From assembly GCF_964222135.1 (NCBI RefSeq), contig NZ_CAXQBR010000104.1:1-64000 (forward strand): a stretch of 64,000 bases of DNA, in the 5' to 3' direction. The number at the start of each line of letters is the position of its first letter. Position 1 is the first letter of the stretch. The DNA comes from Euzebya sp. (lineage in GTDB: Bacteria > Actinomycetota > Nitriliruptoria > Euzebyales > Euzebyaceae). Of the stretch, positions 9,353 through 18,834 are shown in pieces. Below the pieces are notes generated by a model. The model saw nothing but the letters and a program-made list of their open reading frames with translations, was not told the origin of the DNA and ran no database searches. Position numbers and translations under genes: made by a program.

Positions 9353-10891
9353 ATGACGACCACCGATGCGCAGAGGCTCGCGCGCACAGCGGGCCTCAAG
9401 GACCTGCGCCTGCCCCACCTCGAGGAGGTGGACCGCCGACGCGCCCAGCTCTGGGCGCTGTCGCTCTTCGTCGCGCTCGTCCTGCCGGCGGTGATGGTGG
9501 TGTCGGGCCTCGACGGCGTCGAGAGCCAGATCACCGACGTCCTCGAGATCCGCAACGTGCGGCTGGGGCTGCTGGCCATGCTCGTCGTGGTGCTCGGGTA
9601 CGTGGCGGAGCGGGAGGTGACCCTCCGGCGGCTCACCGCGCTGCTGGTCGAGGAGCGGGTGCTGACCGCCTCCCTCGTCAACCGCGTCGACGAGCTGAAC
9701 CTGCTGCTGCGCGCCACCCGGGCGATGAACTCGGCGCTCGACCTCGACGCGGTCCTCGACCAGATCGCCGACTCGACCCACACCCTCCTCCGCGCGGGAG
9801 GGGTCTCGATCATGCTGGTCGACGCCGAGGATCCGGAGGTCCTGGCCGTGGCCGCGATCGCCGGTGACCCGGGGGTGTCGGTGGGACGGCGCCAGGCGAT
9901 CGGGGACGGGCTCGCCGGCGGGGCGGTCGCCCGCCGCGATGCCCTGCTGATCGGTGCCGACGACGACCAGCCTCGCGCCCGCCACCACCGCGGCGGGGCC
10001 CTGGTGGTCCCGATGGAGGTGCGCGGCCAGCTCGTCGGCGTGATCAGCGTCACCGCGGGCGGCGACCGCGAGCCGTTCACCGAGTTCGACCTCCGCGGGG
10101 TCAGCGTGTTCGCCGACGCCGCTGCGGCGGCGATCAGCAACGCCCGGGCCTACGAGCAGCAGCTGGGGCGGGTCGCGTCGCTGCTCGAGCAGGACCGCGC
10201 GAAGAACGAGTTCCTGACCCTCGTCACCCACGAGCTGCGGACGCCCCTCACGTCGATGATCGGGCTGATGACGCTGATGGCCCAGCGGGGCGAGGAGATG
10301 GAGCCCGCCAAGGTCGCCGAGTACGCCGAGATCGCCCGCAGCCAGGGCTGGCGGCTGGACCGGCTGATCGAGAACCTGCTCGAGAGCTCCCGGACGATGC
10401 GCGGGGCGCTCGACATCACGCTGGCGCCGGCCGACGTGGGCGCCGAGATCGACAAGGCCGCCGTGGGCCTGCAGCGCGCCCTGCCCGACCACCCGATCAC
10501 CGTCACCGCGCCGGCGGGGATCCTCCGCCAGGTCGACATGGACGCGATCCTGCGGATCATCGACAACCTGCTGTCGAACGCCGCGAAGTACACCCCGGCG
10601 GGCACACCGATCGACGTGCGGTTGGGGGAGACGGCGACCGGGCTGGTCGTGACGGTCGCCGATCACGGCCCCGGTCTGGCGCCGGAGGACAAGCAGGCGC
10701 TGTTCGAGAAGTTCACGCGCGGGCCCGACCCCTACGACCGCGGCGGGCTCGGCCTCGGGCTGTTCGTCGTGCGGGCCCTCGCCGAGGCGCACGGCGGCCG
10801 CGTCGAGATCGACGACACCCCCGGCGGCGGCGCGACGTTCCGCGTCTGGCTGACCGCCGAGCGGGTCGAGGACGCCACGCCCGCGGGCTGA
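9353..10891 (+). CDS. Sensor histidine kinase with GAF domain
   Basis: 512 aa from ATG 9353. Two transmembrane helices (about residues 32-50 and 68-85) lead into a GAF domain (about 115-265), then a HisKA dimerisation domain with the phospho-acceptor His in THELRTPLTSMIGL near residue 295 and a HATPase_c domain with N box (NLLSNAAKYTPAG) and G boxes (DHGPGL, GLGLGLF). No response regulator gene is adjacent, so it is an orphan kinase whose partner lies elsewhere. It is divergent from dinB. Confidence 0.92.
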   Translation: MTTTDAQRLARTAGLKDLRLPHLEEVDRRRAQLWALSLFVALVLPAVMVVSGLDGVESQITDVLEIRNVRLGLLAMLVVVLGYVAEREVTLRRLTALLVEERVLTASLVNRVDELNLLLRATRAMNSALDLDAVLDQIADSTHTLLRAGGVSIMLVDAEDPEVLAVAAIAGDPGVSVGRRQAIGDGLAGGAVARRDALLIGADDDQPRARHHRGGALVVPMEVRGQLVGVISVTAGGDREPFTEFDLRGVSVFADAAAAAISNARAYEQQLGRVASLLEQDRAKNEFLTLVTHELRTPLTSMIGLMTLMAQRGEEMEPAKVAEYAEIARSQGWRLDRLIENLLESSRTMRGALDITLAPADVGAEIDKAAVGLQRALPDHPITVTAPAGILRQVDMDAILRIIDNLLSNAAKYTPAGTPIDVRLGETATGLVVTVADHGPGLAPEDKQALFEKFTRGPDPYDRGGLGLGLFVVRALAEAHGGRVEIDDTPGGGATFRVWLTAERVEDATPAG

Positions 10892-11014
10892 GGCGCTCAC
10901 CGGTCCCGGGGCCGAGCAGGCGGGGTTCGCGGCCAACGCCGCCGGCCGCGTCGGGAGGGGTGGTGGCGCGTGGACGTCGCGGCGCGACCAGGGTGCGCGG
11001 GGTGCGCGCGCACG

Positions 11015-14000
11015 CTACCGACCCGCCGAACCGGGCGAGGAGTGCCACAGCTTGCGTCCCGGCCCGTGGGCGTCACCTCCGGCGGGGTCGTGGCTTGGGC
11101 AGCCCGGGAGGGTGCAGCGGCGGACGTGGCGGTGATCGGGGTGACGGGGGTCGTTCGGCGACAGCCGCGTGCTGTCCTGGGGGTCGAGCCCGCCGTTGCG
11201 TCCCGCGGGGTCCGCCCACGTCGTGCCGTTCGGGGTGAACCGGGTCGGCCGCCCGACCGGCTCGGCCGGGCCGGCACCGCCGAAGGGGATCGTGCGGCGC
11301 ATCTGCGGGTGCTCGCCCGGCCGGTGGGCGAAGGTCAGCCCGGAGCGGCCTGCGGCACCCCGGATCCCCTCCGACGGTGCGCCGTCGGAGAAGTCGCGGG
11401 CCGCCTGGTCGGTGGGGCGGCCCCCCTCCCCCAGCGCCTCGTCGAGCCACCCCTCCCGCCAGGCCGTCATCAGCCGCCGCAGGTCCCAGGCGCGGGAGGC
11501 GGTGATCGACACGCCCCGCCGGCCGCTGCGGTGCACCCGGCCCTCGGCGACCAGCAGCCAGGTGTGGAACACCGTCCAGGCGCAGGCGTCGTGGACGGAC
11601 TCGAAGAACGTCGCGTCACCGACCCCGGTCGCGTCGTCGAGGGACAGGAAGATCACCCGCTGCCCGGACTTCACCGGCGGGGTCTGGGTGGCGACCTTCA
11701 CCCCGCCGATGCGGACCAGCTGGCCCTCGCGGCAGTCGAGCAGGTCGGCGGCGCGTGTCACCCCCAGGCGGTCCAGCAGGGAGTCGTAGAAGGAGATCAC
11801 GTGCCGGCTCGCGTCCAGGCCGACGACCTCGAGCTCGGCCCGGACCCGCTCGGCGGGCCGGTACTCGGGCAGGCCGGCGGCCTCCTCGGGCTCGAGCAGG
11901 CCCAGCTGCTCGGGCTGGTCGGGCCCGCGGACCTTGTGGCGGGTCAACCCGGACCACCGCTCGGCCACCTCGAGCAGGAGGTCCCGGCGGGTCCGGCCCC
12001 TCCCCTCCCCCACCGCCCCCACCCCGACCCCGACCCCGCCGATGCCGTCGAGGGCGCCGGCGTGGGTGAGGGACTCGGCGACCGGCTGTGACAACCGTGC
12101 GCGCAGGCGCAGGTCGGCGACGGAGGTGAAGGGCCGGCCGAGCAGCAGCGAGTCGATCATGTCGTCGTCGATGCGCTCGACGTCCTGGAGGCCCAGGCGG
12201 ATCGCGTAGCGCCACCCCGGGACGTCGGCCGTGCCCTTGTCGAAGCCCGCCGGCGGGAGCGGCGTGCCGTCTGCTGCCCGCCGCCAGCCCGACGGCAGGC
12301 GCGCCGCGGGATCCCCCACCCCGAGGAGGGCGCTGGGATCAGCGATCCCGAGGAGGGCGTACGCCTCGTCGGCGGGGACCACCTCGACGGTGTAGTCGCG
12401 CGCGGAGGCGTTGACGTCCAACGGCAGGATCGCGACGCCGAACTGGCGGGCGTCCTCGAGGATCAGCCGTCGCGGGTACATGCCGGGGTCGTGGGTCAGC
12501 ACGCCGGCCATGAACTCGGGCAGGTAGTGGGCCTTCAGCCACGCCGAGCGGTACGTCGGCACGCTGAACGCCGCCGCGTGGGCCTTGCAGAACCCGAAGG
12601 AGGCGAACTGGCTGAGGGCATGCCACAGCCAGTCGGCCACCTCCACCGGCAGCCCGCGCTCGGCGGCGCCGGACGTGATCCATCGCTCGAGCTCGCCGAC
12701 CTGGGTGGGGTCGCCGAGGCGGCGGCGGACCAGGTCGGCCTCGGCCAGGTCGCAGCCGGTGACCGCCGCCACCGCTCGCATGACCTGCTCGTGGTAGACG
12801 ATCACGCCGTAGGTCTCGCCCAGTGCGCGCTCGAGGATCGGGTGGGGGACGCCCGTCGCCTCCTGGCGATGGCGGCGGCGCAGGAACGGCTTGATCATGT
12901 CGCCCTTCACCGGGCCGGGGCGGAACAGCGAGATGTCGACGACCAGGTCGTCGAGGTGCTCGGGCTGGAACTTGCCGATCAGCTCGCGCTGGCCGGGCGA
13001 CTCGATCTGGAACATCCCGAGGGTGCGGGTGGACTGGATCAGCTCGTAGGTGTCGGGGTCGGCCCAGCCGACCGCGTCGAAGTCGACATCGACCCCGCGG
13101 GTGCGACGCACCTGCTCGGTGCAGTGGGCCATCGAGCTGAGCATCCGCACGCCGAGCACGTCGAGCTTGCACAGCCCGAGGGCCTCGACGTCGTCCTTGT
13201 CGTACTGGGCCATGGCGAACCCGGCCGCGGAGCGCTCCATCGGGGCGATGTCGCGGAGGGTCCGGTCGGCCAGCAGGATCCCGCAGGGGTGCAGGGCGAT
13301 GTGGCGGGGGAAGCCGTCCAGGCGCTCGACGACGTCCAACAGCAGGCTGTACTGACTGCGCGACCCGTCGCGACGGTGGGCCGCCTCCAGGTTCAGCCCC
13401 TCGAGCTCGGGCAGGTGGGCGAGGGCGGGACGGACGTCGCCGGCACCGACGTGCGGGAAGGACTTGGCGATGTAGTCGACCTCGGCGGCCGGCATCCCCA
13501 TCGCCTTGCCGACCTCGCGGATCGCCATGCGGGCCTTGAACGTCTCGACCATCGCGACGCAGGCGACCCGGTCCTCGCCGTAGGTCCCCAGGAGGTCGCG
13601 GTAGATGTCCTCGCGGCGGGCGGACTCGACGTCGATGTCGATGTCGGGCAGCTCATCGCGGTAGGGGTTCATGAACCGCTCGAACGCGAGGTCGTGGGCG
13701 ACCGGGTCGACGTCGGAGATCCGCAGCGCGTAGGTGACGATCGACCCGGCCGCCGACCCGCGGCAGGCCGCCAGGATCCCCTTGTCGCGGATCCGCTGGA
13801 CGATCTCGGCGACGGTCAGGAAGTACGGGGCCAGGCCCAGGGTGCGGACCATGTCGAGCTCGCGGTCGAGCAGGTGGGTGTGGGTCGCCTCGACGCGCGC
13901 GAACCGCTCGTGGAGCCCGTGCTCGCAGCGCCGGCGCAGCTCGGCCAGGGCCCAGGCCGGATCCGACCCCTCCTCCCGGCCGGGTCCGGTGACGAAGTCG

Positions 14001-14944
14001 GGGACCCGCAGCCGGCCGAGGCCGATGTCGACACCGCACCGCTCGGCCACCCACATCGTGTTCACCAGCGCGTCGGGCCGCTCGGCGAACACCCGCGCCA
14101 TGGCCGCGGCGTCCTTGAAGTGGCCCTCGGCGTTCCTGCGGGTGCGGTGGTGGCGGGCGAGGGGGACCTGCTGGCGGACCGCGTCCATCACGTCGGCGAT
14201 CCTGGCGTCGGCCGGCGTCAGGTACCGGGCGGCCTGGTGGGCGACCGCGCGGACGCCCAGGTCGTCGGCCAGCGCGAAGGTCCGCCGGGCGACGTCGTCG
14301 TCGCCCGGCGCGAGGTGGTGGGTGACGCCGATCAGCAGCCGCTCGGGCCCGAGCAGGTGCAGCCACCGGCGGGTCTCGGCGCGGGCGGCGTCGACCCGCC
14401 CGGCGGCCAGCAGGCGACCGACGGGGGACTCGGCGCCGAGCAGCGCGAAGACGCCGGGGTCAGCCCCGCCGAGGCGGTGCACCACCTGCGCCCAGCGCAG
14501 GTGGGGGTCGGACCGCTCGGACTCGAGGTGGTGGTCGGTGATCGTGCGGGCGAGGGTCGCGAACCCCCGGTCGTCCGCGGCGATCAGCGTGACGCGGGCG
14601 GCGTCGTCCTCGAGCCAGGCCTGCCCGGACCCCGGTCCCATGACCCGCCCGATGCCGCTGCGGGAGGCGCGGGTGATGCCCCACCCCTCACGCACGCGTC
14701 CGCGGTCGTCGGCCTCGGGGAACAGCGCCAGGTCGGCCCCGTAGATCGGGCGCACCCCCGCCTGCCCGCAGGCCTGGGCGAACCGGACCGCGCCGTACAA
14801 CCCCCCGCGGTCGGCGATGCCCACCGCCTCCATGCCGGCCCGCGCCGCGGCCTCGGCCAGCTCGCGCGGCCGGATCACCCCGTCGCGCAGCGAGTAGCAG
14901 GTCCGGGTGGCGAGGTGGGTGACGGCGGGTGCGGCGCTCGGCAT
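11015..14944 (-). CDS. dnaE2: Error-prone DNA polymerase III alpha subunit DnaE2
   Basis: C-family polymerase of the ImuA-ImuB-DnaE2 mutasome type, used for damage-induced mutagenesis. The ATG at 14944 gives 1309 aa starting directly before the PHP domain (HLATRTCYSLRDG); GGAAGG lies 11 nt upstream. The catalytic Asp pair is in PDIDIDVES near residue 430, and helix-hairpin-helix and OB domains follow. It is longer than the roughly 1050-1200 aa usual for DnaE2 because the last about 100 residues form a proline/glycine-rich tail with no recognised domain. A LexA-type site lies 55 nt upstream. imuA and imuB are not in the window. Confidence 0.93.
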   Translation of the reverse strand: MPSAAPAVTHLATRTCYSLRDGVIRPRELAEAAARAGMEAVGIADRGGLYGAVRFAQACGQAGVRPIYGADLALFPEADDRGRVREGWGITRASRSGIGRVMGPGSGQAWLEDDAARVTLIAADDRGFATLARTITDHHLESERSDPHLRWAQVVHRLGGADPGVFALLGAESPVGRLLAAGRVDAARAETRRWLHLLGPERLLIGVTHHLAPGDDDVARRTFALADDLGVRAVAHQAARYLTPADARIADVMDAVRQQVPLARHHRTRRNAEGHFKDAAAMARVFAERPDALVNTMWVAERCGVDIGLGRLRVPDFVTGPGREEGSDPAWALAELRRRCEHGLHERFARVEATHTHLLDRELDMVRTLGLAPYFLTVAEIVQRIRDKGILAACRGSAAGSIVTYALRISDVDPVAHDLAFERFMNPYRDELPDIDIDVESARREDIYRDLLGTYGEDRVACVAMVETFKARMAIREVGKAMGMPAAEVDYIAKSFPHVGAGDVRPALAHLPELEGLNLEAAHRRDGSRSQYSLLLDVVERLDGFPRHIALHPCGILLADRTLRDIAPMERSAAGFAMAQYDKDDVEALGLCKLDVLGVRMLSSMAHCTEQVRRTRGVDVDFDAVGWADPDTYELIQSTRTLGMFQIESPGQRELIGKFQPEHLDDLVVDISLFRPGPVKGDMIKPFLRRRHRQEATGVPHPILERALGETYGVIVYHEQVMRAVAAVTGCDLAEADLVRRRLGDPTQVGELERWITSGAAERGLPVEVADWLWHALSQFASFGFCKAHAAAFSVPTYRSAWLKAHYLPEFMAGVLTHDPGMYPRRLILEDARQFGVAILPLDVNASARDYTVEVVPADEAYALLGIADPSALLGVGDPAARLPSGWRRAADGTPLPPAGFDKGTADVPGWRYAIRLGLQDVERIDDDMIDSLLLGRPFTSVADLRLRARLSQPVAESLTHAGALDGIGGVGVGVGAVGEGRGRTRRDLLLEVAERWSGLTRHKVRGPDQPEQLGLLEPEEAAGLPEYRPAERVRAELEVVGLDASRHVISFYDSLLDRLGVTRAADLLDCREGQLVRIGGVKVATQTPPVKSGQRVIFLSLDDATGVGDATFFESVHDACAWTVFHTWLLVAEGRVHRSGRRGVSITASRAWDLRRLMTAWREGWLDEALGEGGRPTDQAARDFSDGAPSEGIRGAAGRSGLTFAHRPGEHPQMRRTIPFGGAGPAEPVGRPTRFTPNGTTWADPAGRNGGLDPQDSTRLSPNDPRHPDHRHVRRCTLPGCPSHDPAGGDAHGPGRKLWHSSPGSAGR

Positions 14945-14998
14945 CGAGGTGGTGTCCTTCCGACGTGCGGTGACTCCCACGCCGGAGATCCACCGCAT

Positions 14999-15012
14999 CG
15001 AACATGTGTTCG
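14999..15012. promoter_or_regulatory. LexA (SOS) box of dnaE2
   Basis: CGAACATGTGTTCG has both half-sites of the actinobacterial LexA consensus CGAAC-N4-GTTCG without mismatch. It sits 55-68 nt before the dnaE2 ATG, within the 119-nt gap after the diguanylate-cyclase gene. It predicts DNA-damage induction of dnaE2, as known for this family. Confidence 0.88.
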
Positions 15013-15063
15013 CCTACGATGAGTCTGGGGTGCGACATCCCACCCGTCAACCGGACCGTCGCG

Positions 15064-16887
15064 TCAGGTGCCGACATCGCCCACGGCCGTCAGCCCCGGG
15101 CGGGCGGACGCCACCTCGACCCGGTTCCGCCCGCCGGCCTTGGCCCGGTACAGCGCCGCGTCGGCCGCCGCGACGACGTCGCCGGGGTCGCCGCCCGGCG
15201 CGAGCTGCGCGACGCCGAGCGAGGCCGTCACGCCGCCGGCCGCGGGATGGGTCAGGTCGGCCTCGGCGATCGCGGCGCAGAGCCGGTCGGCGAGGACCGT
15301 CGCGGCCGCCAGGTCGGAGTCGCGCGCCAGCACGGCCAGCTCCTCGCCGCCGTAGCGGTACGCGTCGTCGGTCGTCCGGGCTTCGCGGACCAGCACCTCG
15401 GCCACCGCTCGCAGCACCGCGTCGCCGTGCTGGTGGCCTCACTCGTCGTTCAGCCGCTTGAAGTGGTCGAGGTCGATCAGGACCAGCGACACGTCCCGGC
15501 CGCCGCGGGCGCTGAGGGAGGCCTCGACCGCGAGGTCCGCGTCGAACCGCCGGCGGTTGTACAGGCCGGTCAGGCCGTCCCGCTCCGCGGCATCCGCCGT
15601 CCGGGAGGCCACCCGCGCGGCTCGCAGGGCGGCACCGGCCTGGATCGCGAGCAGCTCGAGCGGCGCGGTGCGAGCCTCGAGGCGCGTCCGATCGCCGCGC
15701 ACCTCGAGGACCCCGACGACCGACGCGCCCACGACCATGGGGACGGCCATCACGTGGTGGTCCCGGCCGGCGCGCAGCTGCGTCCGCGCATCCCGTGCGG
15801 CGCCGCCCACGGCCCCCTCCCCAAGGGCGACCGACGCGAGCACGTCCGCGGTGGTGCTGTGCACCGGGTGGAGCAGGTCCTCGTCGCCGAGCAGCCACAC
15901 CGTCGCCGTCGCGGCCTCGACCATCTCCGCAGCCGCGACGGCGACCCGCCGCGAGACCTCCGCCGGGGAGTGGCTGCCCGCGACGTCCCGCGCGACGTCG
16001 ACCACGGTGGCTGACATCAGCGCCTGCTCCTCGGCGTCGGCGCGGGCCCTGCCCAGGGCGGCGTGGTCGGCCTCGAGCGCGTCGGCCATCGCCGCCAGCC
16101 CCTCCGACAGCTCCGCGAGCTCGGCCGGCGCCCCCGACTGCGGCCGGGCGGTGAGGTCGCCGGTCCGCATCCGCGCCAAGGTGTCGAGCAGGTCGGTCAC
16201 CGGCTGCTCGATCCCGCGCACCAGCCGCGAGCGGGCGTGGCGGGCGCTGACCAGCAGGGCGAGGGACAGGGCGGCCACGACGGACACGCCCACCTGGATC
16301 GCCACGCGCTCCTCGCGCATGGCTGCATCCCGCCGCGCGACGACCATCCCGGTCGCCACGTCGTTGGCGGCGCGGTACTCCTCGAACAGGGCCATGCCCT
16401 GGAGGAGCACCCGCCGGAGCTGCGGGCGGCCGATGTCCTCGACCTCGAGGTCGGTGACGACGTCGGCCCACCCGGTCACCCACCGCTCCTGGGCCATCAG
16501 GACGTCGACGACGGCGACGCCGAGGCCACCGGTGACCAGCCGGTTGCGGGCGACGTCGGCCGTCAGCTCGGCCCGCTGCACCACCCCGTCGCGGTACGGC
16601 GCCAAGAACGCGTCGTCACCGGTGGCCAGCCACCCCCGGATGCCGGTCTCCTGGTCCAGCATCGCCTCGTGGGAGCGGCGGAGGTCCCGGGTGAGGTCGG
16701 TGATGTCGCGCAGACGGGGGTGGATCGCGCCGAGGACCAGGGTCGCCACGACCGCCACCGCCAGGCACAGGACGCCGGCCGCGGCGATGAGGGTGCGCTG
16801 CTGCCGACGGGCGTCGGCGATCAGGCTGGGCCGCGCGGCCGCGTCCGTCGCGAGCTCCGTCCTGCGGCGGGTCCGGGACGTGGGCAC
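15064..16887 (-). pseudogene. CHASE3-HAMP-GAF-GGDEF protein interrupted by an in-frame TGA
   Basis: Would encode a 606-aa diguanylate cyclase, but codon TGA at 15439-15441 splits the GGDEF domain. From GTG 16887 the first part (482 aa) has a transmembrane helix, a CHASE3 sensor (DQETGIRGWLATGDDAFLAPY region), a second helix, HAMP and GAF, and stops just after FKRLNDE. The same frame continues with GHQHGDAVLRAV and a perfect GGEEL signature to 15064, so no other lesion is seen. The family normally has one residue (often Arg, CGA) where the TGA stands, so a single C-to-T change explains it. It may be a true nonsense mutation, a sequencing error or a readthrough site. Confidence 0.8.
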
Positions 16888-16958
16888 ACCGCTGAGATCG
16901 GTGCGCGGGGCGCCGACCTGAGCGGTGGCCGCTCAGCCTCGGGCCCCAGCTGCGGGAC

Positions 16959-17159
16959 TCAGGCGCGGTCGTCGGCGAGCGGACCACGCTCGTGGCGGCG
17001 GAGCCACCGGGCGAGACGGCGGAGGCCCTTCACGACGATGCCGTCACCGCGCCGCTCGCACCAGGCGTCGCTGAAGCGGTCGAGCAGCCACACGACGACG
17101 GGCAGCGCCAGCCCGGCGATCACCCAGCGGCGGAGCGGTCGCCAGACGAGGAAGCCCAC
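16959..17159 (-). CDS. Small membrane protein, unknown function
   Basis: 66 aa from GTG 17159, one base after the stop of the 52-aa gene upstream, so probably translationally coupled to it. One hydrophobic helix (about residues 13-26, WVIAGLALPVVVWLLDRF) is followed by a basic, Arg-rich cytoplasmic tail. No family was recognised. It ends about 70 nt before the diguanylate-cyclase gene on the same strand. Confidence 0.6.
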   Translation of the reverse strand: MGFLVWRPLRRWVIAGLALPVVVWLLDRFSDAWCERRGDGIVVKGLRRLARWLRRHERGPLADDRA

Positions 17160-17160
17160 G

Positions 17161-17319
17161 TCAGCGCAGGAAGCGGCGGAGGATGGAGCTCAACCCGCCG
17201 CGGCGTCCGGTGGTCGTCGTCGCCGGGCGCCGGCGGGTCGTCGTGGCCGTACCGCGTCGGCGGCCGCTCATCATCGAGCCGACGCGCTGGAGGATCCGTC
17301 CGATCGAGTTCGTGTTCAT
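17161..17319 (-). CDS. 52-aa basic protein, unknown function
   Basis: Short gene from ATG 17319 with an excellent Shine-Dalgarno GGAGG 6 nt upstream, which is the main reason to call it. The product is rich in Arg and Thr/Gly, with amphipathic ends (NSIGRILQRVGSMM at the start, LSSILRRFLR at the end) and a low-complexity Thr/Arg centre. It overlaps nothing and is coupled to the 66-aa membrane protein downstream. No homologous family was recognised. Confidence 0.65.
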   Translation of the reverse strand: MNTNSIGRILQRVGSMMSGRRRGTATTTRRRPATTTTGRRGGLSSILRRFLR

Positions 17320-17391
17320 AGGACCCTCCTAACCGGACCGACCGCGCCCAACACGCGTCCACCTGGCCACTGGGCTGCCATCCTCGGAGGG

Positions 17392-17934
17392 GTGGACGAC
17401 ATCTCCCCGCCCGACCGCTGGGCCGAGCGCACCATCGACGACGTGCTGTCCCCGGACGTGCGGCTGCTGCTGGTGGGGATCAACCCCGGCCGACGGTCGG
17501 CCGAGCTGAACCGCCACTTCGCCGGGCCCGGCAACCGGTTCTGGCCAGCCCTGTCGGCGAGCGGCCTGGTGCCCGGGCCGATCGGGCCGGCCGAGCAGCA
17601 CGAGCTGCCGGCGCACGGGATCGGCATCACCAACCTGGTGGCGCGCGCCACCGCGACGGCTGCGGAGGTGACCCGCGAGGAGCTGCGCGCGGGCGGCGCC
17701 GCGCTGGTCGAGCGGATCGCGTGGACGGACGTCCGGGTCGTCGCCGTGCTGGGCGTCACCGCCTACCGCGTGGCGTTCGCCGCCCCCCGTGCCGCCCGCG
17801 GGCCGCAACCCGACCGGCCCGGGTGGTGGCTGATGGACAACCCGAGCGGGCTCAACGCCCACGCCCAGGTCCCCGAGCTGGCCCGGCAGATCGCGGCAGC
17901 CGGTCGGGCGGCCGGGCTCGTGGGCGGCGGGTGA
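17392..17934 (+). CDS. mug: G/U mismatch-specific DNA glycosylase (Mug family)
   Basis: Base-excision repair glycosylase removing uracil or related lesions from mismatches with G. The 180-aa frame from GTG 17392 carries the Mug motifs GINPG (active-site Asn) and HFAGPGNRFWPAL near residues 39-51, and the C-terminal loop NPSGLNAH. The start is not certain: no ATG is available, and GGAGG lies almost directly against the GTG, too close for a standard ribosome site. It converges with the dioxygenase gene with a 3-nt gap. Confidence 0.9.
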   Translation: MDDISPPDRWAERTIDDVLSPDVRLLLVGINPGRRSAELNRHFAGPGNRFWPALSASGLVPGPIGPAEQHELPAHGIGITNLVARATATAAEVTREELRAGGAALVERIAWTDVRVVAVLGVTAYRVAFAAPRAARGPQPDRPGWWLMDNPSGLNAHAQVPELARQIAAAGRAAGLVGGG

Positions 17935-17937
17935 GGG

Positions 17938-18798
17938 TCAGCCCAGCTGGAACGACCGCGTCGACAGGCCGTACATCCAGTCCGCGATCGTGGTGGTGAC
18001 CGGCCCGGTCGGATCGTCGGCCGCCCCGAGGGTCACGAACAGCGGGATGAAGTGGTCGACGGTCGGGTGGGCGTAGGGCATCCCTGGCGCGGCGGAGCGG
18101 AATCGGGCCAGCTCCTCGACGTCGCCGCGGGCGAGCGCGTCGGCGGTCCAGGCGTCGAAGTCGCGTGACCAGCCGGGGATCACGTCCGGCCGTCGGAAGT
18201 CCACGAAGGGCAGGCCGTGGGTGGTGAACCCCGACCCGATCACCAGCACCCCCTCGGCCCGCAGCTCGCGCAGCCTGGCGCCGATCGCCAGCAGGCGGTC
18301 GGGGTCCTGCGTGGCCATCGACAGCTGGACGACGGGGACGTCGGCGTCGGGGTACATGATCTTGAGGGGCACCCAGGCTCCGTGGTCGAGGCCGCGGGAG
18401 GGGTGGGCGTGCACCGGCTCGTCGTCCGGCAGCGCCGCCGCGACGCGACGGCGCAGGTCGTCCGCCCCTGGCGTGTCGTAGCGCATCCGGAAGTAGCGCG
18501 GGTCGAAGCCGCCGAAGTCGTACACCAGCTCGGTGCCGGGTCCGCTGGCCGACATCATCGTCGACGCCGTCTCCCAGTGGGCCGACACGATCACGATCGC
18601 CCGCGGCTTCGGCATCGACGACGCCCAGGTGAACAGCTCGGCCATCCACACCGGGTCCTCGAACGTCGGCGGCGCGCCGTGGCTGAGGAACAGGGCGGGC
18701 AGCGGGCCGTCGGCGGGCGTCCAGGCCCGCTGGGCCCGGGTCAGCGGCAGCGCGCGCTCGAGGTGGACGTCGAAGGGGTGGGTGGTGGCGGCGGGCAT
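17938..18798 (-). CDS. Class III extradiol ring-cleavage dioxygenase, DOPA 4,5-dioxygenase/YgiD type
   Basis: 286 aa from ATG 18798. LigB-fold protein with the expected metal-binding and active-site His residues in FLSHGAPP, IVSAHWE, HAHPSRGLDHGAWVPL and the conserved FTTHGLPF segment. Relatives open catechol-type rings such as L-DOPA; many bacterial members have an unknown natural substrate. A strong 22-bp palindrome lies 15 nt upstream of the start, just downstream of a TACAGT -10 element, so the gene is probably repressed by a MarR-like or similar dimeric regulator not encoded nearby. Confidence 0.9.
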   Translation of the reverse strand: MPAATTHPFDVHLERALPLTRAQRAWTPADGPLPALFLSHGAPPTFEDPVWMAELFTWASSMPKPRAIVIVSAHWETASTMMSASGPGTELVYDFGGFDPRYFRMRYDTPGADDLRRRVAAALPDDEPVHAHPSRGLDHGAWVPLKIMYPDADVPVVQLSMATQDPDRLLAIGARLRELRAEGVLVIGSGFTTHGLPFVDFRRPDVIPGWSRDFDAWTADALARGDVEELARFRSAAPGMPYAHPTVDHFIPLFVTLGAADDPTGPVTTTIADWMYGLSTRSFQLG

Positions 18799-18812
18799 CG
18801 CGTGACCTCGGC

Positions 18813-18834
18813 GGTAGTTAGAATCCTGACTACC
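18813..18834. promoter_or_regulatory. 22-bp palindromic operator upstream of the dioxygenase gene
   Basis: The outer arms GGTAGT and ACTACC are perfect and 9 of 11 symmetric pairs match overall, with TTAGAATCCTGA at the centre. On the leftward strand it begins directly after a TACAGT -10 element (18835-18840), so a bound dimer would cover the transcription start. The TAGTnAG-AT-CTnACTA pattern resembles operators of MarR/HxlR-type regulators. Confidence 0.6.

Noticed and set aside
15439-15441. Selenocysteine codon in the GGDEF gene
   Set aside because: GGDEF domains have no selenocysteine role at this position, no adjacent SECIS-like hairpin was noticed, and a CGA-to-TGA change is simpler.
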